This document shows, piece by piece, positions 45,373-58,381 of a stretch of DNA of 64,000 bases. A model generated the notes under the pieces. The model ran no database searches, was not told the origin of the DNA, and saw nothing but the letters and a program-made list of their open reading frames with translations. This stretch comes from Sorghum bicolor. Its lineage: Eukaryota > Streptophyta > Magnoliopsida > Poales > Poaceae. Position 1 is the stretch's first letter, and each line of letters opens with the position of its first letter. The stretch lies in assembly GCF_000003195.3 (NCBI RefSeq), contig NW_018396399.1, positions 258,995-322,994 on the forward strand, written 5' to 3'. Position numbers and translations under genes: made by a program.

Positions 45373-48300
45373 CACGGTTTGCATGGAACATACCATATGC
45401 TAAGAAATCCATTTGGACGCACCCCAATAGAACTCCTAGATGACATGTGTCATTTGAAATCTCACTTCGGTCTGTTTGGAGACAGAGTTAGTTTTGGTGC
45501 AAGATAGGTACACAGTTTGAGCCTAATGCATCACAGGCTAAGAAACCATTTTGGATGCATCTGATGATACTCTAGGGTAAAGGGGCTCAAGTGGAAGCTC
45601 AGTTTGCTTTTGTTTGGAGATAGTGCTAACCTTGATGCAAGATAGGTGCACGAATTGCATGGAACGTACCATATGCTTAGAAATATATTTGAAAGCACCC
45701 AATAGAACTCCTAGATGACGTGCGTCATATAGAATCTCACTTCGGTCTCTTTGGAGATAGTGTTAGTTTCGGTGCAAGATAGGTACACGGTTTGTGCCTA
45801 ATGCACCATAGGCTAAGAAACTATTTTGGACGCACACGATGGTACTCCTTGGTGAAGAGGATCAAGTTGAATCTTTGTTCTGTCTTTTTGGAGATAGTTC
45901 TTATATTGATGCAAGATAGGTGCACGGTTTGCATGGAACATACCATATGCTCATAAATCAATTTGGACAAACCCGATGGAACTATAGATGCACCCGATGG
46001 AACTCCTAGATGAAGTGTATCATATGGAATCTCGCTTCATTCCAGTTGGAGATAGTATTAGGTTCGGTGCAAGATAGTTGCATGGTTTGTGCCCAGTGCA
46101 CCATAGGTTCAGAAATCGTTGTGCAAGTTCCCGATGGTACTCCTAGGTGAAGAGGCTCAAGTGAAAGCTCGGTTCGGTTTGTTTGGAGATAGTGCTAATC
46201 TTGATGAAAGATAGGTGTACGGTTTGCATGGAACGTACCATATTCTTAGAAATCAATTTGGACGCACCCGATAGAACTCCTAGATCATGTGTGTCATATG
46301 GAGTCTCGCTTCAATCTGTTTGGAGACAGGTTTAGTTTAGGTGCAAGATTGGTGCATGGTTTACGCATAATGCACCATAGGCTCAGAAACTATTATGGAA
46401 GCACCCGATGATAATCCTAGGTGAAGAGGCTCAAGTGGAATGTCGGTTCGATCTGTTTGGAGATAGTGCTAATCTTGATGCAAGATAGGTGCACGGTTTG
46501 CATTGAACATACCATATGCTAAGAAATCCATTTGGACGAACCCCAATAGAACTCCTAGATGACATGTGTCATATGGAATCTCGCTTCGGTCTATATGGAC
46601 ACAGAGTTAGTTTTGGTGAAAGATAGGTACACAGTTTGCGCCTAATGCATCATAGGCTAAGAAACCATTTTGGATGCACCCGATGATACTCCTGGGTAAA
46701 GGGGCTCAAGTGGAATCTCAGTTTGCTTTGTTTGGAGATAGTGCTATTGATGCAAGATAGGTGCACGAATTGCATCGAACGTACCATATGCTTAGAAATA
46801 TATTTGGAAGCGCCCAATAGAACTCCTAGATGACGTGTGTCATATAGAATCTCACTTCAGTCTCTCTGTAGATAATGTTAGTTTCGGTGCAAGATAGGTG
46901 CACGGTTTGTGCCTAATGCACCATAGGCTAAGAAACTATTTTGGACGCACGCGATGGTACTCCTTGATGAAGAGGCTCATGTGGAATCTTGGTTCTGTCT
47001 GTTTGGAGAAAGTTCTAATCTTGATGCAACATAGGTGCACGGTTCGCATGGAACACACCATATGCTCAGAAATCAATTTGGACACACTCGATGGAACTGT
47101 AGATGCACCCGATGGAACTACTAGATGAAGTGTACCATATGGAATCTCGCTTCAGTCCAGTTGGAGATAGTATTAGTTTCAGTGCAAGATAAGTGCATGG
47201 TTTGTGGCCAGTGCACCATAGGCTCAGAAACCGTTGTGGAAGTTCCCGATGGTACTCCTAGGTGAAGAGGCTGAATTGAAAGCTCGGTTCGGTTTGTTTG
47301 GAGATAGTGCTAATCTTGATGCAAGATAGGTGTACGGTTTGCATGGAACATATCATATTCTCGGAAATCAATTTGGACGCACCTGATAGAACTCCTAGAT
47401 CATGTGTGTCATATGGAATTTTGCTTCAAACTGTTTGGAAAGAGTGTTAGTTTAGGTGCAAGATTGGTGCATGGTTTGCGCATAATGCACCATAGGCTCA
47501 GAAACCATTATGGAAGCACACGATGATAATCCTAGGTGAAGAGGCTCAAGTGGAAGGTCGGTTCGATCTGTTTAGAGATAGTGCTAATCTTGATGCAAGA
47601 TAGGTGCACGGTTTGCAAGGAACATACCATATGCTAAGAAATCGATTTGGACGCCCCCCAATAGAACTCCTAGATGACATGTGTCATATGGAATCTTGCT
47701 TCGGTCTGTTTGCAGACAGAGTTAGTTTTGGTGCAAGATATGTACACAGTTTGCGCCTACTGCATCGTAGGCTAAGAAACCATTTTGGATGCATCCGATG
47801 ATACTCCTAGGTAAAGGGGCTCAAGTGGAAGCTCAGTTTGCTTTTGTTTGGAGATAGTGCTAACCTTGATGCAAGATAGGTGCACGAATTGCATGGAACG
47901 TACCATATGCCTAGAAATATATTTGGAAGCACCCAATAGAACTCCTAGATAACGTGCGTCATATAGAATCTCACTTCGGTCTCTTTGGAGATAGTGTTAG
48001 TTTCGGTGCAAGATAGGTACACGGTTTGTGCCTAATGCACCATAGGCTAAGAAACTATTTTGGACGCACACGATGGTACTCCTTGGTGAAGAGGCTCAAG
48101 TGGAATCATTGTTCTGTCTTTTTGGAGATAGTTCTTATCTTGATGCAAGATAGGTGCACGGTTTGCATGGAACATACCATATGCTCAGAAATCAATTTGG
48201 ACAAACCCGATGGAACTATAGATGCACCCGATGGAACTCCTAGATGAAGTGTATCATATGGAATCTCGCTTCGGTCCAGTTGGAGATAGTATTAGTTTCG

Positions 48301-50925
48301 GTGCAAGATAGTTGCATGGTTTGTGCCCAGTGCACCATAGGCTCAGAAATCGTTGTGCAAGTTCCCGATGGTACTCCTAGGTGAAGAGGCTCAAGTGAAA
48401 GCTTGGTTCGGTCTGTTTGGAGATAGTGCTAATCTTGATGAAAGATAGGTGTACGGTTTGCATGGAACGTACCATATTCTTAGAAATCAATTTGGACGCA
48501 CCCGATAGAACTCCTAGATCATGTGTGTCATATGGAGTCTCGCTTCAATCTGTTTGGAGACAGGTTTAGTTTAGGTGCAAGATTGGTGCATGGTTTACGC
48601 ATAATGCACCATAGGCTCAGAAACTATTATGGAAGCACCCGATGATAATCCTAGGTGAAGAGCCTCAAGTGGAATGTCGGTTCGATCTGTTTGGAGATAG
48701 TGCTAATCTTGATGCAAGATAGGTGCACGGTTTGCATTGAACATACCATATGCTAAGAAATCCATTTGGACGAACCCCAATAGAACTCCTAGATGACATG
48801 TGTCATATGGAATCTCGCTTCGGTCTATATGGACACAGAGTTAGTTTTGGTGAAAGATAGGTACACAGTTTGCGCCTAATGCATCATAGGCTAAGAAACC
48901 ATTTTGGATGCACCCGATGATACTCCTGGGTAAAGGGGCTCAAGTTGAAGCTCAGTTTGCTTTGTTTGGAGATAGTGCTATTGATGCAAGATAGGTGCAC
49001 GAATTGCATCGAACGTACCATATGCTTAGAAATATATTTGGAAGCACCCAATAAAACTCCTAGATGACGTGTGTCATATAGAATCTCACTTCGGTCTCTT
49101 TGGAGATAATGTTAGTTTTGGTGCAAGATAGGTGCACGGTTTGTGCCTAATGCACCATAGGCTAAGAAACTATTTTGGACGCACGCGATGGTACTGCTTG
49201 TTGAAGAGGCTCATGTGGAATCTTGGTTCTGTCTGTTTGGAGAAAGTTCTAATCTTGCACTCGATGGAACTGTAGATGCACCCGATGGTAAGAAACCATT
49301 TTGGATGCACCCGATGATACTCCTGGGTAATGGGGCTAAAGTGGAAGCTCAGTTTGCTTTGTTTGGAGATAGTGCTAATCTTGATGTGAGATAGGTGCAC
49401 GAAGTACATGGAACGTACTATATCCTTAGAAATGTATTTGGAAGCACCCAATAGAACTCCTAGATTACATGTGTCATATAGAATCTCACTTCGGTTTCTT
49501 TGGAGATAGTGTTAGTTTCGGTGCAAGATAGGTACACGGTTTGTGCCTAATGCACCATAGGCTAAGAAACTATTTTGGACGCACACGATGGTACTCCTTG
49601 GTGAAGAGGCTCAAGTGGAATATTGGTTCTGTCTGTTTGGAGATAGTTCCAATCTTGATGCAAGATAGGTGCACGGTTTCCATGGAACATACCATATGCT
49701 CAGAAATAAATTTGGACAAACCCGATGGACTGTAGATGCACCCGATGGAACTACTAGATGAAGTGTATCATATAGAATCTCGCTTCGGTCCAGTTGGAGA
49801 TAGTATTAGTTTCAGTGCAAGATAGTTGCATGGTTTGTGCCCAGTGCACCATAGGCTCAGAAATCGTTGTGCAAGTTCCCGATGGTACTCCTAGGTGAAG
49901 AGGCTCAAGTGAAAGCTCGGTTCGGTCCGTTTGGAGATAGTGCTAATCTTGGTGTAAGATAGGTGTACGGTTTGCATGGAGCGTACCATATTCTTAGAAA
50001 TTAATTTGGACGCACCCGATAGAACTACTAGATCATGTGTGTCATATGGAGTCTCGCTTCAATCTGTTTGGAGACAGGTTTAGTTTAGGTGCAAGATTGG
50101 TGCATGGTTTGCGCATAATGCACCATAGGCTCAGAAACCATTATGGAAGCACCCGATGATAATCCTAGGTGAAGAGGCTCAAGTGGAATGTCGTTTCGAT
50201 CTGTTTGGAGATAGTGCTAATCTTGATGCAAGATAGGTGCACGGTTTGCATGGAACATACCATATGCTAAGAAATCCATTTGGACGAACCCCAATAGAAC
50301 TCCTAGATGACATGTGTAATCTTGGTTCTGTGTGTTTGGAGATAGTTCTAATCTTGATGCAAGATAGGTGCACAGTTTCCATGGAACGTACCATATGCTC
50401 AGAAATCAATTTGGACACACCCAATGGAACTGTAGATGCCCCCGATGGAACTACTAGATGAAGTGTATCATATTGAATCTCGCTTCGGTCCAGTTGGAGA
50501 TAGTATTATTTTCAGTGCAAGATAGTTGCATGGTTTGAGCACAGTGCACCATAGGCTTAGAAATCGTTGTGGAAGTTCCAGATGGTACTCCTAGGTAAAG
50601 AGGCTCAAGTGGAAGGTCGGTTCGATCTGTTTGGAGATAGTGCTAATCTTGATGCAAGATAGGTGCACGGCTTGCATGGAACATACCATATGTAAAGAAA
50701 TCCATTTGGACGCACCCCAATTGAACTCCTAGATGACATGTGTCATATAGAATCTTGCTTTGGTCTGTTTGGAGACAGAGTTAGTTGTGGTGCAAGATAG
50801 GTACACAGTTTGCGCCTAACGCATCATAGGCTAAGAAGCCATTTTGGATGCACCCGATGATACTCCTGGTAAAGGGCTCAAGTGGAGCTCAGTTGCTTGT
50901 TGGCAGGTAGTGCGCGTGTTTGGGG
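45373..50925 (+). repeat. Centromeric satellite array, block 2a
   Basis: This resumes exactly where the satellite stopped at 31200, after the target duplication. It includes a local tandem duplication of ~2.23 kb (landmark ctaaccttgatg at 45628 and 47860; ggtctatatggacacag at 46588 and 48822). A rearranged monomer lies at 49254-49290. The array switches variant near 50316. The last ~65 bp before the gap look degraded. No genes. Confidence 0.88.
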
Positions 50926-51869
50926 NNNNNNNNNNNNNNNNNNNNNNNNNNNNNNNNNNNNNNNNNNNNNNNNNNNNNNNNNNNNNNNNNNNNNNNNNNN
51001 NNNNNNNNNNNNNNNNNNNNNNNNNAGATAGTGTTAGTTTCGGTGCAAGATAGGTACACGGTTTGTGCCTAATGCACCATAGCCTAAGAAACTATTTTGG
51101 ACACACGCGATGGTACTCCTTGCTCAAGAGGCTCATGTGGAATCTTGGTTCTGTCTGTTTGGAGATAGTTCTAATCTTGATGCAAGATAGGTGCACAGTT
51201 TGCATGGAACGTACCATATGCTCAGGAATCAATTTGGACACACCCAATGGAACTGTAGATGCACCCAATGGAACTACTAGATGAAGTGTATCATATTGAA
51301 TCTCGCTCCGGTCCAGTTGGAGATAGTATTAGTTTTGGTGCAAGATAGTTGCATGGTTTGTGCCCAGTGCACCATAGGCTCCGAAATCATTGTGGAAGTT
51401 CCAGATGGTACTCCTAGGAGAAGAGGCTCAAGTGAAAGCTCGGTTCGGTCTGTTTGGAGATACTGCTAATCTTGATGAAAGATAGGTGTACGGTTTGCAT
51501 GGAACGTACCATATTCTCAGAAATCAATTTGGACGCACCCGATAGAACTCCTAGATCATTTGTGTCATAAGGAATCTCGCTTCAATCTGTTTGGAGACAG
51601 TGTTAGTTTAGGTGCAAGATTGGTGCATGGTTTGCACATAATGCACCATAGGCTCAGAAACCATTATGGAACCACCCCATGATAATCCTAGGTGAAGAGG
51701 CTCAAGTGGAAGCTCGGTTCGATCTGTTTGGAGATAGTGCTAATCTTGATGCAAGATAGGTGCACAGTTTGCATGGAACATACCATATGCTAAGAAATCC
51801 ATTGAGACGCACCCCAATAGAACTCCTAGATGACATGTGTCATATCGAATCTCGCTTTGGTCTGTTTGG
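50316..51869 (+). repeat. Satellite patch matching the array at 5.42-6.99 kb
   Basis: Rare variants shared with the left part of the window include gcacagtttccatggaacg, catatgtaaagaaatcc, gcgcctaacgcatcatagg and ggagatactgctaatc. The offset is ~44,899 bp before the N gap and ~44,877 bp after it. The left join is tgacatgtgtaatcttgg, and the right join lies inside gtctgtttggaga. Both joins are within short sequences shared by different monomer types. Confidence 0.75.
50926..51025. other. Assembly gap, 100 N
   Basis: Placeholder of exactly 100 N. The matching region at ~6033-6148 has no gap, which predicts ~115-125 bp of ordinary satellite here. Sequence just left of the gap shows repeated loss of single bases in runs, as at a poor read end. 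Confidence 0.95.
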
Positions 51870-54800
51870 AGATAGTGCTAATCTTGATGAAAGATAAGTG
51901 TACGGTTTGCATGGACCGTACCATAATCTTAGAAATCAATTTGGACGCACCCGATAGAACTCCTAGATCATGTGTGTCATATGGAATATCGCTTCAATCT
52001 GTTTGGAGACAGTGTTAGTTTAGGTGCAAGATTGGTGCATGGTTTGCGCATAATGCACCATAGGCTCAGAAACCATTACGGAAGCACCCGATAATAATCC
52101 TAGGTGAAGAGGCTCAAGTGGAAGGTCGGTTCGATCTGTTTGGAGATTTAATCTTGATGCAAGATAGGTGTACGGTTTGCATGGAACATACCATATGCTA
52201 AGAAATCCATTTGGATGCACCCCAATAGAACTCCTAGATGACATGTGTCATATGGAATCTCGCTTCGGTCTGTTTGGAGATAGTGCTAATCTTGATGAAA
52301 GATAGGTGTACGGTTTGCATGGAACGTACCATATTCTTAGAAATCAATTTGGACGCACACGATAGAACTCCTAGATCATGTGTGTCATATGGAAGCCCGC
52401 TTCAATCTGTTCGGAGACAGTGTTAGTTTAGGTGCAAGATTGGTGCATGGTTTGCACATAATGCACCATAGGCTCAGAAACCATTATGGAAGCACCCGAT
52501 GATAATCCTAGGTGAAAAGGCTCAAGTGGAAGGTCGGTTCGATCTGTTTGGAGATAGTTCTAATCTTGATGCAAGATAGGTGCACGGTTTGCATGGAACA
52601 TACCATAGGCTAAGAAATCCATTTGGACACTCCCCAATAGAACTCCTAGATGACATGTGTCATATAGAATCTCGCTTTGGTCTGTTTGGAGACAGAGTTA
52701 GTTTTGGTGCAAGACAGGTACACAGTTTGCGCCCAATGCATCATAGGCTAAGAAACCATTTTGGATGCACCCGATGATACTCCTAGGTAAAGGGGCTGAA
52801 GTGGAAGCTCAGTTTGCTTTGTTTGGAGATAGTGCTATTGATGCAAGATAGGTGAACGAATTGCATCGAACGTACCACGTGCTTAGAAAAATATATGGAA
52901 GCACCCAATAGAACTCCTAGATGACGTGTGTCATATAGAATCTCACTTTGGTCTCTTTGGAGATAATGTTAGTTTCGGTGCAAGATAGGTGCATGGTTTG
53001 TGCCTAATGCACCATAGGCTAAGAAACTCTTTTGGACGCACGCGATGGTACTCCTTGTTGAAGAGGCTCATGTGGAATCTTGGTTCTGTCTGTTTGGAGA
53101 TAGTTCTAATCTTGATGCAAGATAGGTGCACGGTTCGCATGGAACATACCATATGCTCAGAAATCAATTTGGACACACTCGATGGAACTGTAGATGCACC
53201 CGATGGAACTACTAGATGAAGTGTATCATGTGGAATCTCGCTTCAGTCCAGTTGGAGATAGTATTAGTTTCAGTGCAAGATAAGTACATGGTCTGTGCCC
53301 AGTGCACCATAGGCTCAGAAATCAATTTGGACGCATCCGATAGAACTCCTAGATCATGTGTGTCATATGGAATCGCGCTTCATCCTGTTTGGAGACAGTG
53401 TTAGTTTAGGTGCAAGATTGGTTCATGGTTTGCGCATATTGCACCATAGGCTCAAAAACCAGTATGGAAGCACCTAATGATAATCCTAGGTGAAGAGGCT
53501 CAAGTGAAAGCTCGGTTCGGTCTGTTTGGAGATAGTGCTAATCTTGATGCAAGATAGGTGTACGGTTTGCATGGAGCGTACCATATTCTCAGAAATTAAT
53601 TTGGACGCACCCGATAGAACTCCTAGATCATGTGTGTTATATGGAGTCTCGCTTCAATCTATTTGGAGACAGGGTTAGTTTAGGTGCAAGATTGGTGCAT
53701 GGTTTGCGCATAATGCACCATAGGCTCAGAAACCATTATGGAAGCACCCGATGATAATCCTAGGTGAAGAGGCTCAAGTGGAACGTCGGTTCGATCTGTT
53801 TGGAGATAGTGCTAATCTTGATGCAAGATAGGTGCACGGTTTGCATGCAACATACCATATGCTCAGAAATCAATTTGGACAAACCCGATGGAAATGTAGA
53901 TGCACCCGATGGAACTACTAGATGAAGTGTATCATATGGAATCTCGCTTCGGTCCAGTTGGAGATAGTATTAGTTTCGGTGCAAGATAGTTGCATGGTTT
54001 GTGCCCAGTGCACCATAGGCTCAGAAATCGTTGTGGAAGTTCCCGATGGTACTCCTAGGTGAAGAGGCTCAAGTGAAAGCTCGGTTCGGTCTGTTTGGAG
54101 ATAGTGCTAATCTTGATGAAAGATAGGTGTACGGTTTGCATGGAACGTACCATATTCTTAGAAATCAATTTGGACGCACCCGATAGAACTCCTATATCAT
54201 GTGTGTCATATGGAATCTCGCTTCAATCTGTTTGGAGACAGTGTTAGTTTAGGTGAAAGATTGGTGCATGGTTTGCGCATAATGCACCATAGGCTCAGAA
54301 ACCATTATGGAAGCACCCGATGATAATCCTAGGTGAAGAGGCTCAAGTGGAAGGTCAGTTCGATCTGTTTGGAGATTTAATCTTGATGCAAGATAGGTGC
54401 ACGGTTTGCACGGAACATACCATATGCTATGAAATCCATTTGGATGCACCCGAATAGAACTCCTAGATGACATATGTCATATGGAATCTCGCTTCGGTCT
54501 GTTTGGAGATAGTGCTAATCTTGATGAAAGATAGGTGTACGGTTTGCATGGAACGTACCATATTCTTAGAAATCAATTTGGACGCACCCGATAGAACTCC
54601 TAGATCATGTGTGTCATATGGAATCTCGCTTCAATCTGTTTGGAGACAGTGTTAGTTTTGGTGCAAGATTGGTGCATGGTTTGCGCATAATGGACCATAG
54701 GCTCATAAACCATTACGGAAGCACCCGATAATAATCCTAGGTGAAGAGGCTCAAGTGGAAGGTCGGTTCGATCTGTTTGGAGATTTAATCTTGATGCAAG

Positions 54801-56285
54801 ATAGGTGCACGGTTTGCATGGAACATACCATATGCTAAGAAATCCATTTGGATGCACCCCAATAGAACTCCTAGATGACATGTGTCATATGGAATCTCTC
54901 TTCGGTCTGTTTGGAGATAGTGCTAATCTTGATGAAAGATAGGTGTACGGTTGGCATGGAACGTACGTTATTCTTAGAAATCAATTTGGACGCACCCGAT
55001 AGAACTCCTAGATCATGTGTGTCATTTGGAAGCCCGCTTCAATCTGTTTGGATACAGTGTTAGTTTAGGTGCAAGATTGGTGCATGGTTTGCACATAATG
55101 CACCATAGGCTCAGAAACCATTATGGAAGCACCCGATGATAATCCTAGGTGAAAAGGCTCAAGTGGAAGGTCGGTTCGATCTGTTTGGAGATAGTTCTAA
55201 TCTTGATGCAAGATAGGTGCACGGTTTGCATGGAACATACCATAGGCTAAGAAATCCATTTGGACACTCCCCAATAGAACTCCTAGATGACATGTGTCAT
55301 ATAGAATCTCGCTTTGGTCTGTTTGGAGACAGAGTTAGTTTTGGTGCAAGACAGGTACACAGTTTGCGCCCAATGCATCATAGGCTAAGAAACCATTTTG
55401 GATGCACCCGATGATACTCCTAGGTAAAGGGGCTGAAGTGGAAGCTCAGTTTGCTTTGTTTGGAGATAGTGCTATTGATGCAAGATAGGTGAACGAATTG
55501 CATCGAACGTACCACGTGCTTAGAAAAATATATGGAAGCACCCAATAGAACTCCTAGATGACGTGTGTCATATAGAATCTCACTTTGGTCTCTTTCGAGA
55601 TAATGTTAGTTTCGGTGTAAGATAGGTGCACGGTTTGTGCCAAATGCACCATAGGCTAAGAAACTATTTTGGACGCACGCGATGGTACTCCTTGTTGAAG
55701 AGGCTCGTGTGGAATCTTGGTTCTGTCTGTTTGGAGATAGTTCTAATCTTGATGCAAGATAGGTGCACGGTTTGCATGGAACATACCATATGCTCAGAAA
55801 TCAATTTGGACACACTCGATGGAACTGTAGATGCACCAGATGGAACTACTAGATGAAGTGTATCATGTGGAATCTCGCTTCAGTCCAGTTGGAGATAGTA
55901 TTAGTTTCAGTGCAAGATAAGTACATGGTCTGTGCCCAGTGCACCATAGGCTCGGAAATCAATTTGGACGCATCCGATAGAACTCCTAGATCATGTGTGT
56001 CATATGGAATCGCGCTTCATCCTGTTTGGAGACAGTGTTAGTTTAGGTGCAAGATTGGTTCATGGTTTGCGCATATTGCACCATAGGCTCAAAAACCATT
56101 ATGGAAGCACCTAATGATAATCCTAGGTGAAGAGGCTCAAGTGAAAGCTCGGTTCGGTCTGTTTGGAGATAGTGCTAATCTTGATGCAAGATAGGTGTAC
56201 GGTTTTCATGGAGCGTACCATATTCTCAGAAATTAATTTGGACGCACCCGATAGAACTCCTAGATCATGTGTGTTATATGGAGTC
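51026..56285 (+). repeat. Centromeric satellite array, block 2b
   Basis: It completes the patch to 51869, then begins the second copy of the segmental duplication (gatgaaagataagtgtacgg at 51884). From there to 56285 it matches 21544-25479, apart from ~470 bp near 52823-53293 that are absent in copy 1. It ends with the target duplication gagtc (56281-56285). Confidence 0.9.
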
Positions 56286-57404
56286 TGATGAGGACATCAA
56301 CACCAGCGATACATATCCTACATCCACCAGCGATACATATCCTACATCCTCTCCGACACAACCTATAGCTGGTCCTCTTACTCGTGCTCGTGCCCATCAA
56401 CTCAACCATAAAGTAAGTTCAGTTTTAAACTCTTGTCAATCATATTTAGACAATGGAGACACGTGCACTTTCGTGTTGCTCAGGAATAATGGACAAGATC
56501 AGCAAGGGAAGGTTCAACTGCATTCAGAATTTGAGGCAACACCAACTTCAAGGGCTGATTGCATATGGGAAGAGTGATAACTTAACAAAGGTGATTGGAG
56601 ATCAGGTCCAAGCCTCCACAACATCCTCTATCAAGTTACCACGTCGCTTCTAAAGCAAAGAAACAAAGAGTCCAAACCCAACACGTTTTGGGAGTTGGAT
56701 TCGGACTGGAAAATAACTCTAACTTGTATGGATCACCACGGCGTCATATGGACTCCACCTGGGACGTTCCTATACTTGTTGGAAAGCTCATGAAGTCTAC
56801 TTTCCAACGGGTCCAACCACATATCTATGCAGCTTATGAGTCGGGCGCAGTCCTTGTTTTCGTGCTGACACCTTTTTCTGTTTTGGTGCTGCGTCACCCT
56901 ATTTTGGACCAATGGCCCATGTATCAAGTTGAGTCCATTAAGGACGCGTCCTAGGGTTGGAGGACGACTCTAGCACCCCTTTGGTCGTCCTCCCCTCTAT
57001 TTATTTACATCTAGAGCCGCCATGAACAACTGGGTTTTGTTTAGATCAAGTTTAGCCTTCGCTACTTGCTTGTAGGCGCGCGTGCAGGATCAGCCGCCCG
57101 TCTCCTTGTCTTCGGAACCCCATTGTTGATTAAGATTCAGTTTAAAACCTTCAATTCATCTTGCAAATTCAGTGCTTGTTTCCTCGTTCTTGCTAGTTCT
57201 TCGATTGCTTGCAGGACAGGAGCCCTAGGGGCTGGTTGTCGCGCTCCACAAGATCGTGACGGCTGTTGGACGTGGTGTATCGGTTGCTAAGGCGCGGTCT
57301 TGAGGGCTGTAGTCGGGCCGTGAACGTCATCTCCATCCACTAATCGAGTTATCCAGCGCCTCTCATCGAAAGATCAGGCCAAAAACCCTAGCGGGTTCGC
57401 ATCA
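56286..57404 (+). repeat. 5' LTR of CRM-like copy 2
   Basis: 1119 bp, about six substitutions from the 5' LTR of copy 1 by eye. The TATA-like motif is at 56999-57006. Confidence 0.9.
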
Positions 57405-58381
57405 GTTGGTAATCAGAGCAAGGTTTATCGGTGAGAGATTTCCAATTCTTCGCGTTTGTTTTTCCTATAGTTAAAAAAAAGCCAAAAAATATAGCAGATT
57501 TGTTTTCCATAATCCTATAAATCCTTTGTGCCGTGGCTAGTACTACTTAGTTAGGGCTGGTTGAATGAGTGTTTGCTTCGGTCGTGTCCAGTGCTGGTTT
57601 TAGTTTAGTCCTTTAGAGTTTTGAGTTCTTGTCACCATCTAGTCACAACTGCGTCCAATCTATTGTGGGTTGGAATTTGAGTAGATCTTGATAATAGGTG
57701 CAGCCACTTGTTGGTCTATTCTGCGTTTCCATCAACGTGATCCAAAAGGAAAGATAGCACTTCATACTTGTGCTAGATATATTCAATTTTGAGGTTCAGC
57801 CTTACTCTAGTGAGAGGGTGAGAGTGGTGAAGTGATATTTTGTACTATTTTGTTTATATAATCAGGTTTTGAGGTTCCCCAAAAAAAAGAAAAGAGAAAG
57901 AAAAAAAATAAAGAAAAAAAGAAAGAAAGAAAGAAAAAAAGAAAAAAAAACAAAAAAGGGGATTGTTGTTCTTTTTGTTTCCAGTAGGGCTGCTCATTTT
58001 GTTTCTAGTGGTGTGTTGTGTTTTCCCTTTGTGTCCAGGCTCGCGTCTCTAGCACGGTCTAGGCTAGGACCAGCACAGTACCACCGTTGAGCGTTTATTC
58101 AACTTGCTTATTATAACTAACGTGGTGCTAGTTCGTTTCTTGTTTCAGCCCACCTATAGCTCCACATACTCTACAGCTTGACAGGTCTTGTGCTGCAGCA
58201 CCGATACACTTCGTCCATTGCTGTACACTTGTTTGCAGACGACCCCTCCTGTCAAGCAAGGTAAGAGTTGGTAAGAACTTGTGTTACAGGTTGAGTGTGA
58301 GCGACTTGCTATAGCTACATCCTAGTAGTTGTAGGGCTTTTATTTCTTCACTTGCCTTTTTGTTGTCTTTGTCTTTGAATC
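57405..58381 (+). other. Untranslated leader of CRM-like copy 2
   Basis: 977 nt, containing the same one-base-extended primer binding site (57407-57419) and A-rich polypurine run (57881-57960). Two one-base length differences from copy 1 lie in homopolymer runs. A 73-codon frame starting at 57869 reads through the A-rich run and is not considered coding. Confidence 0.8.

Larger units (their letters stand above)
21544..50315 (+). repeat. Segmental duplication, copy 1 (carries the Tat-type insertion)
   Basis: From the rare variant gatgaaagataagtgtacgg at 21547 onward, this segment matches the sequence starting near 51.87 kb. The offset is 30336-30337 bp before ~22487 and 30806 bp after it. The match includes the CRM-like element and its flanking satellite. 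Without the 14,172-bp Tat-type element and its 5-bp target repeat, the spacing of the two copies is about 16.2 kb. The right limit is set at the junction near 50316, where the array switches to a different satellite variant. Confidence 0.85.
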
